Part shown: positions 57,970 to 64,000 of the stretch, one piece after another
Numbering within the stretch: position 1 is the stretch's first letter
How the letters are laid out: every line of letters begins with the position of its first letter
NCBI GenBank assembly: GCA_949751835.1
Contig: CATKHK010000049.1
Span: 248,001-312,000, forward strand
Source of the DNA: Blepharisma japonicum
Taxonomy: Eukaryota; Ciliophora; Heterotrichea; Heterotrichida; Blepharismidae
Direction of reading: 5' to 3'
DNA length: 64,000 nucleotides
Translations under genes and position numbers: made by a program
Notes under the pieces: model-generated
The model's database searches: none
Told to the model about the DNA's origin: nothing
The model's input: the letters and a program-made list of their open reading frames with translations, nothing else

Positions 57970-58424
57970 TCAGTTAAGTTTTATAATATTTATTATCCTT
58001 TTTTAATAATTTTGTATATGTCTTACATTTTTTGGGTAATTGTAGATATAAGAATTGTAAATAAAATTTTAATTCTTGAACTCCTTGTTTTGGAGGTAAG
58101 ATCAAGCTTTATTGAGATATCAGATCTAATAAAATCTGGAAACAATCTTGTGTTTATAATATAACTTCTACCATCAGTTCATACTTAGTCATATCCATTA
58201 TATATATTAAAGAACCTTCTATAAAGATTAATTGGTGAAACTGATTCTGGATCAATTTTAATAAATGATTTATTACCAAAGCAATAGTTTTGGGTTAGCT
58301 AGCAATAAATTTAAAAAGAGAGAAATCGATTTAGATTAAAGATTTTTAATGATATATCTTCTTTTCTATGCCGATTCAATTAAATAATGCATCATGAAGA
58401 ATTAATTCTTATTATATAAGAAAT
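57970..58424. other. Spacer between paralogues
   Basis: 455 bp of AT-rich DNA; presumed promoter of paralogue 1. Nothing else seen. Confidence 0.35.
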
Positions 58425-59261
58425 TTAAACATTCTTATAAGGAATCCCTACAGCAATACCATCATAAGGCTGGGGAGGACCTACTACAGCCAAAGGAAAA
58501 ACTTGAGTGGGTGGCTGGACTTGATCTTGATGTGTTTGAACATTTGCTGTCATAAATACGTTGGCATTTTGAGCCTGAGAAACTTTCTTGTCACCACTTT
58601 GTAACACACAGAGATAAATCCAAACTGATAAATTGAGTGTAAAAATATATAAGAGATTGAATAAATCAAATTTTGGTCCAGTTAGAGCACAAGAGCTAGC
58701 TTGGCTTGATAAATTTCCTGACGTTTCGTCACAAGCATCTGAAAATGTGATCATTGCAGTTCCTGCCATAACAACAAATGCCAGAAAACCTGCAATTAGC
58801 GATAAAATTGAGAATAATATTACGGGACATGAATATTTTTTATTCACACACGTTGCGGGAATCGAAAATCCAATCATTGCTACTACAAAAACAATTTCTA
58901 AGCAACTAAATACAATAAATGTAACGCCTCCTCCATTCAAGTTTTGAAATGTCGTACAAGCCACAGTAGAGTCATATTTATCATCACAATTATTGTAATA
59001 ACTACTGTAGCAGTAATTACTTCCGCAATAGTGATTTGAGAGTCATGCATAAGATTTTTCTTCTATTCCACCTCCAGAAGAATAAATCTCAAGAAGAGAG
59101 CCTTTCCATTTAACTGGGCCAGAACCTTGCTTGTATCAATCTTTGACATTCATAACTGCAATCTTGCAAGCAATAAGGGCTAGATAAAGGAAAATCAAAA
59201 TCAAATGAAATGCAAGCCTGGCTGATTTGCTAGACTTTTGTGGTTGGTTAAAATTTTGCAT
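58425..59261 (-). CDS. Four-TM membrane protein, tandem paralogue 2, 278 aa
   Basis: ATG 59261 (MQNFNQPQKSSKSARLAF) to TAA. TGA codons encode Trp in VKDWYKQG and SYAWLSNHY. The first loop has a Cys-rich stretch (YCGSNYCYSSYYNNC) absent from paralogue 1, then NLNGGGVTFIVFSCLEIVFVV, three more TMs, and a shorter tail ending in IPYKNV. Identity with paralogue 1 is strongest at the GGGV...EIVF, GTAM/GTSM and GPKFDLFNLLY blocks. Tandem duplication is clear; function unknown. Confidence 0.85.
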
Positions 59262-60887
59262 TAACTAATTAATAGCATTTTTGAATTTTTATTAAAGAAT
59301 AATTAATAAAGCATGCATTTAAACAGGTTTTATATAGGTGGACAGAGCTAAAGTTTGTGCAGTTGAGCTTGTTAAATTTAATTTCAACAGAACAATATTA
59401 ATAAATGGAGTTTCAAAATTTATATCGTTAAAGAAGCATGATTTGGGAAAAGAAAATTTGAGAATCATTTATACCACAATTCTGACAAAAGCATAATAGT
59501 CCTTCTGCTCTAAACAGAAATATTTATGAAAAAATCATAATTTCTATTCTATCAGATTCGATAAGCCATATTTTACTGCTATGATATATTGAAAAGTTTA
59601 ATTTTTAATTTACATCTTTTTAAATTATATCTATTTATAAGCACATTCTTATTTATATATAAGATAAAGTATAGAAATAATATGAAATGCAGGACTTCAT
59701 ATTTCATGCTTTAATATCAAGTAATAAATATGTATGCGCAGTACTTATAAATAACTTCACATTTATTAATTATAATAAATCCTTCAATCTTTATAAAATC
59801 AAAATAATTTAGCTCTTATCTATTTATTTTAGCATTTAATTAAATTTACTTACTTAATTATTTATTGCTCTCGCTGTGACATAATTGAATCACATGATTC
59901 AACCCAAGTTCTCTCTCTCCTCTGCAACTAAGACTCTATACCGCTTAAAATCTAAATAATTGGAATTCTAGATATGCGTTAGGTTTTTTTATCCAGATGG
60001 TAAAGATTTATTGGGAGGAAACTGAACGCGATAGCAATAAGTCGATAAAACGGAGAAATTCTCAGTAAAAAATTATTCAAAAGAAAACCATTTATTATTA
60101 TGATTTTGGAATGAAACATCTTTTAAGCTCTTGCTTTATAAATACAAAAATATTTATTTGCGTTTCAATATTGAATATTTGATTTATTATAAATATAAAA
60201 ATTATTTATATTTGCCTATGAAATTTTAAACTTTACTATAAAGGCTCACAAATACATTTCTTCAAAGTTTATAAATACGCTGTCACTTTCAAGAGAAAAT
60301 TTGAGTAGTTGGCTTGACTTTAACTTTTAAATTTTTTCACTATGATACTATTCTTATATTGGGTCTTTTGTTTTTTTTAGTTATAAACATTTTTCTGCGA
60401 AAAGGAGGATTCAAAGTGATTAAAATATATGCTAAATTTTTATAGAACTTAGATTGTTGCTGCATCTGGTTTTGCAATTTAACTGACATAATTTTCCCCC
60501 ATTTAAACTAAATTATTAAAAGGCATGAAATATCTATAGATCAATCATTTGATCCCAGAAATATAGCTATATATATCAGAATTGATAAATAATCAGTTTT
60601 GTAAGCTTTAATAAAAATTTAATTTGGCCTTTAGGCCATTAAAAAAAATTCTAATTCTGATGATTACTTGGAGACTTAGCAATGATTTCTGTATTATAAT
60701 TTTGTTTACTTAGATTTAAGGAACCTTAATCATCAAGGGCTTTTATTTATCATAATACAATTTAAAAAAAAAGGAAAATAAAATAAATTTAAATGCTATT
60801 TTCTTAGAGTACTGATAGTTCTTTGTACGAAATAACTAGATTTTTAAAAGTAGCACATTATTTATAATTTATTTAATAATCATTATC
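59262..60887. other. 1.6-kb gene-poor spacer with a GC-richer island
   Basis: Mostly AT. Bases about 59870-60070 are visibly richer in G and C and contain a near-palindrome (TTGAATCACATGATTCAA) and a short hairpin (GAGAAATTCTC). A GGCC-TTTA-GGCC hairpin lies near 60628. No coding potential; a non-coding RNA is possible but unsupported. Confidence 0.35.
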
Positions 60888-62660
60888 TTACAGCCGAATC
60901 ATTAATTTATTATTCAAATCAAATTTATAATATCCATCATCATTCTTGCATCCAATATATATGGCTCCTTTGTTGTATGAATAATAAACCTGAGAAGGGC
61001 TGCTGTCTCTAATTCTTGATTCTGCGATTTGTTTCCATGCATCAATGTTTTGAATTTCACTTTCATAGATCAACCCTCCACATTCAATCAAATAAATTCT
61101 TTCTCCGTTTATCAAAATTTTTCTTTTATTCTCTGCAAATTTAAAATAAATCTTTGCAAATGTATTACCATCTATAGAATAGCGCAAAAGATTTTTATTT
61201 TTCTTCCCCGAAACCAAAATATCCCTATCAAAAACAATTGAGTGACAGCCATAGTCAGGCTGCAACATTGGATTTAATTTAATTCAGCACTCTCTGTCCA
61301 AGTCAAACTTTTCTGATAAATTTAAGTAGCAGTTATTATCGATTCCTCCAAAACAATAAACATTTCTGTCATAATAAATGGCTGATGAGCAGAAGCACGA
61401 TGATCCAGATGGCAATACTCGAATCTTATATTTTCTATCAATTATTAGAGCGATACCTGAAGGAGGATTATTACCAAAACAGAATAATTTTCCTTCTGGA
61501 AGCTGTGTTATGCATGTATATACATTTAAGGCCTCTGGAATATCCAAGGCTTTAATACATTCAGTCTCACATTCAGTATTATAGATATATAAATTTGCTG
61601 TGTCATTAAAATTTTTAAGAAGATAAAGGGATGTGCTTTGGTTATAAGAATTAATGTAGTCTTCATAAATATTGCTGAGCAATAGGTCAGAGCTAAGGGT
61701 ATCTCTTAACTCGTTTTCATATCTTGAGCAAGTTCTTCTGAAATCATCCTCTGTGTATGGATCACTTTTTTTCCTTAAAATTTCAAGTGTTTTAACTTTT
61801 AATTTATGAGGTATTAGTATCTTTTTTTCAATATTTAAATTGAATTGATTTTGAGATTGAATTGCCTCACTTAGTTTTTTATTTATAGTTTCAGATATGC
61901 AGGATAATTGAGAGTTTAGCAAATTTACTTGATTTTCACAAGCCATTTTTACCTCTTTATTTAAATCTTCAAATTTTCTTTTATCCTTTTCGAATTTACT
62001 TATCAATGCAGAAATAGAATCATTTATTATCTCCTTCTGGCTCTTATCTGACTTTATAATTTCTTCATGCTCTTGCAAAGTTTTTTCTATTTTAGCTAGT
62101 CTCTTATCTAGAAATGCTTCAAATTTGTCTTTAATGAAACAATCAATCTTTTTTTCAATTTCTTCGCTCAGCCCATAAAATAGCTTTATGTTATTATATG
62201 AATCTGAGCTATTTAAAAGCAGAGTTTTAGCTTCTTCAATAGCTTTTTCTGGATTTAAAGCTAATAGCTTTAGAATTTGATCTTGTTCCTGCTTTGATAC
62301 TTTTTGTGTTTTTAAGACCTTTTCCATATAATTACTAATCTCTTCTGAGTCGAAATCCAATTTTCTAAGACTTTCTTCAAAGCTATTTTTAGAATTCCTT
62401 ATAGCCTTATGAAAGGAAGCAATAATTTTACTTTTTAATTTGTTCTTTTTAGACTTTTCTTTTGCAAGAAACTGAAGCAGTGCTTCTTTTGTTCCTTCCG
62501 GAGGCTTTAAGAAAATAGATTTAAAAGTATGATCTCTATTAGATGAATCACAGTGCTCCATTCAGTGTGATTTGCAAGAGTAAGTCTCAGGAGAGGTGCA
62601 TTGGCATATATATTCTATTTTAAGTATGCATCCTGGCTTGAAGCATTGCTCAAATTCCAT
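60888..62660 (-). CDS. Zinc-finger, coiled-coil and kelch-like protein, 590 aa
   Basis: ATG 62660 is followed by a Cys/His cluster (FKPGC, ICQCTSPETYSCKSHWMEHC, then H), similar to B-box/C2H2-like fingers at the start of many ciliate proteins. Its Trp is TGA at 62562. A long coiled coil runs about residues 50-270. The C-terminal half (about 300-590) has kelch-like blades with paired hydrophobics and Gly (LFCFGNNPP, AIYYDRNVYCFGGIDN, GAIYIGCKNDDG). A second TGA Trp (61284) sits between blades. The layout resembles TRIM-like/kelch proteins but no RING is present; a substrate-adaptor or cytoskeletal role is possible. Confidence 0.8.
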
Positions 62661-62954
62661 AATTATATTAAAAAATGAAATCTGATTGTCCAAAAAGAAA
62701 TAAAGAGTAGCTCAAACTGAAAAATATTAAGCAACAAATTTGAAATTAACTTAATCCTATAAATAGAATTTTTGATAAGTTTTTAAAATCCATTTTTAGA
62801 ATGGTCATATTGATAAAATATATTAATTTCATATTAAAGTATCATAATTATTGTTCTTTTCAAAGAGTTTAAATTTTATAATTTGACTCTGAATAGGAAT
62901 TATGAAATGCCTAATTTTCATATTAAAACCATCTGAGATAAATCTAAATATAAA

Positions 62955-63491
62955 ATGTCGTCTTTACTTGAAGCCGTAGCTTTGTTTCTTGAAAACTATT
63001 CGACATTTTCTAGCTGTCCCAAAGAAAATTTGAAACTTTTCTTTGAGCAAGCAAAAATCCCATCCATTTCCATGTGCAATTACTTAGGACATTTAAACCT
63101 GTATATGCATTGTCCAGAACATTGCTATGTCATGGCTTTAATATATGTTGAAAGACTTATATTGAATTTCAAAAAAAAAATTTTTGATAACATTTCGCTG
63201 CATAAACTATTTTTAATCAGCTTATCTATCGCAGTGAAATTCAGCGAAGATAAATATTGCACAAATTCTTATTACGCAAAAGTCGGAGGAATTCCTATTA
63301 AAGATTTTAATAATCTTGAACAGAATTTCTTGATGCTACTCGACTTTAATTTGTATATATCCAATGAAAATTATGAGAATTTCATTGACACAATTACATC
63401 AACGACCCATTCCAAAAATCAGAAAAATTACACAATAACAGAAAATGCTCATATCATTCATGAGTTAGTGGTTAATTGTGCTCCAGCGTAA
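62955..63491 (+). CDS. PHO80-like (P/U-type) cyclin, 178 aa
   Basis: A cyclin-box protein expected to bind a CDK. The features are the PHO80 subgroup: YLGHLNLYMHCPEHCYVMALIYVERL, a basic helix with LHKLFLISLSIAVKFSEDKYCTNSYYAKVGGI, then LEQNFLMLLDFNLYI. The length is typical for single-box P-type cyclins. A short tail follows; the stop is TAA. No UGA. Confidence 0.92.
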   Translation: MSSLLEAVALFLENYSTFSSCPKENLKLFFEQAKIPSISMCNYLGHLNLYMHCPEHCYVMALIYVERLILNFKKKIFDNISLHKLFLISLSIAVKFSEDKYCTNSYYAKVGGIPIKDFNNLEQNFLMLLDFNLYISNENYENFIDTITSTTHSKNQKNYTITENAHIIHELVVNCAPA

Positions 63492-63911
63492 ATATTATTC
63501 ATTAATATTGCTTTTCGAATTTTTTTTACAATATAAATTTATAATAATCAATTTTAACTTCCTTACGTAAAGGGACTTTATATCATAAAATATGAAGGCT
63601 TAAGCTGAAAAAATTATTAATTCTTTGAAAAAGCTAAAATAAAGAAATCAATCGGATCAAGCTTAAAGTGATTTGTCCATTTTCTGTAGAGAGCTCTTAA
63701 ACGATATAGGCATTACATTAAAAGTCAAAAATCAAAGTATGATACATTACCTTTTAAGTAAAAAATGATAACTGTTTATCGTATATCTTTGTGACACCAA
63801 ATAAAATATCATTTCCTGCTTATATTGCTATTTTTCAGTATCTTCTAAACCAATAATAATTTTAGCAATTTATAAAGCTCATGGGATAAGATTTTAACTT
63901 CGTCATTAAAT
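63492..63911. promoter_or_regulatory. Spacer
   Basis: 420 bp of AT-rich DNA between same-strand genes. No gene recognised. Confidence 0.35.
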
Positions 63912-64000
63912 ATGGGCTGTTGTGACTCACAACCTGAAATTCCTCCGATTCCAAAAAATAACAAAGCTGCAAATAAAACTGCATTAAGTAGGAAAACAAG
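63912..64000 (+). CDS. Start of an N-myristoylated-type protein, 3' partial
   Basis: ATG 63912 opens MGCCDSQPEIPPIP and the frame is open to the window end (29 codons). Gly2 with Cys3-Cys4 is a strong myristoylation plus palmitoylation signal, as in the gene at 13571-13987. The rest is outside the window. Confidence 0.55.
   Translation, partial: MGCCDSQPEIPPIPKNNKAANKTALSRKT

Noticed and set aside
57964-58164. A plus-strand hydrophobic frame overlapping the start of four-TM paralogue 1
   Set aside because: It lies mostly in the spacer and is Ile/Leu/Val-rich by AT composition; the minus-strand gene is supported by its paralogue.

Overview
The window is AT-rich, gene-dense nuclear DNA of a ciliate, most like the macronuclear genome of a heterotrich such as Blepharisma. 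Two features of the sequence point there. First, UGA is read as tryptophan: TGA falls exactly where a family-invariant Trp is expected (for example Trp69 of the Rab6 WDTAGQE motif), and only TAA and TAG terminate genes. Second, the introns are tiny. Ten can be placed, and all are exactly 15 nt (GTA...AG). I cannot name the species from the sequence alone.

Layout. 1-16.9 kb is a compact run of housekeeping and ciliary genes: a coiled-coil protein (5' partial), an LRR protein, an acid-sphingomyelinase-like phosphodiesterase, RBX1, a kinesin-6-like motor, BBS1, Rab6, ribosomal protein L17, small unknown genes, a Nudix hydrolase, a CX3C protein, a PhyH-type dioxygenase and a Yip1 family protein. 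Some neighbours are separated by only 14-60 nt. 17-37 kb is different in character. It is gene-poor and holds seven minus-strand copies of one atypical SDR (NmrA-like) gene, two of them frameshifted. It also holds a protein kinase fused to an RBR-like zinc module, a very large multi-pass membrane protein with a PAS-like domain and 13 UGA Trp codons, and at least two other decayed genes.

37-64 kb returns to dense genes: coiled-coil and TPR proteins, ubiquitin-L40, an ankyrin/double-SAM protein ending in a CaaX motif, L23a, a C2H2 zinc-finger protein, a transmembrane RING-H2 protein, a C2 protein with a PPGY-rich tail, the proteasome subunit RPN2/PSMD1, an IS1595/Merlin-like DDE transposase gene, an EH-PX sorting nexin, two tandem four-TM paralogues, a zinc-finger/coiled-coil/kelch-like protein, a PHO80-type cyclin and the start of an acylated protein.

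There are no operons; neighbours are unrelated. Functional themes are ubiquitin/proteasome (RBX1, Ub-L40, RPN2, RING-H2, kinase-RBR), membrane traffic (Rab6, Yip1, SNX, C2) and cilium/cytoskeleton (BBS1, kinesin). All gene models here read UGA as Trp and remove the 15-nt introns. Lengths and joins were worked out by hand.
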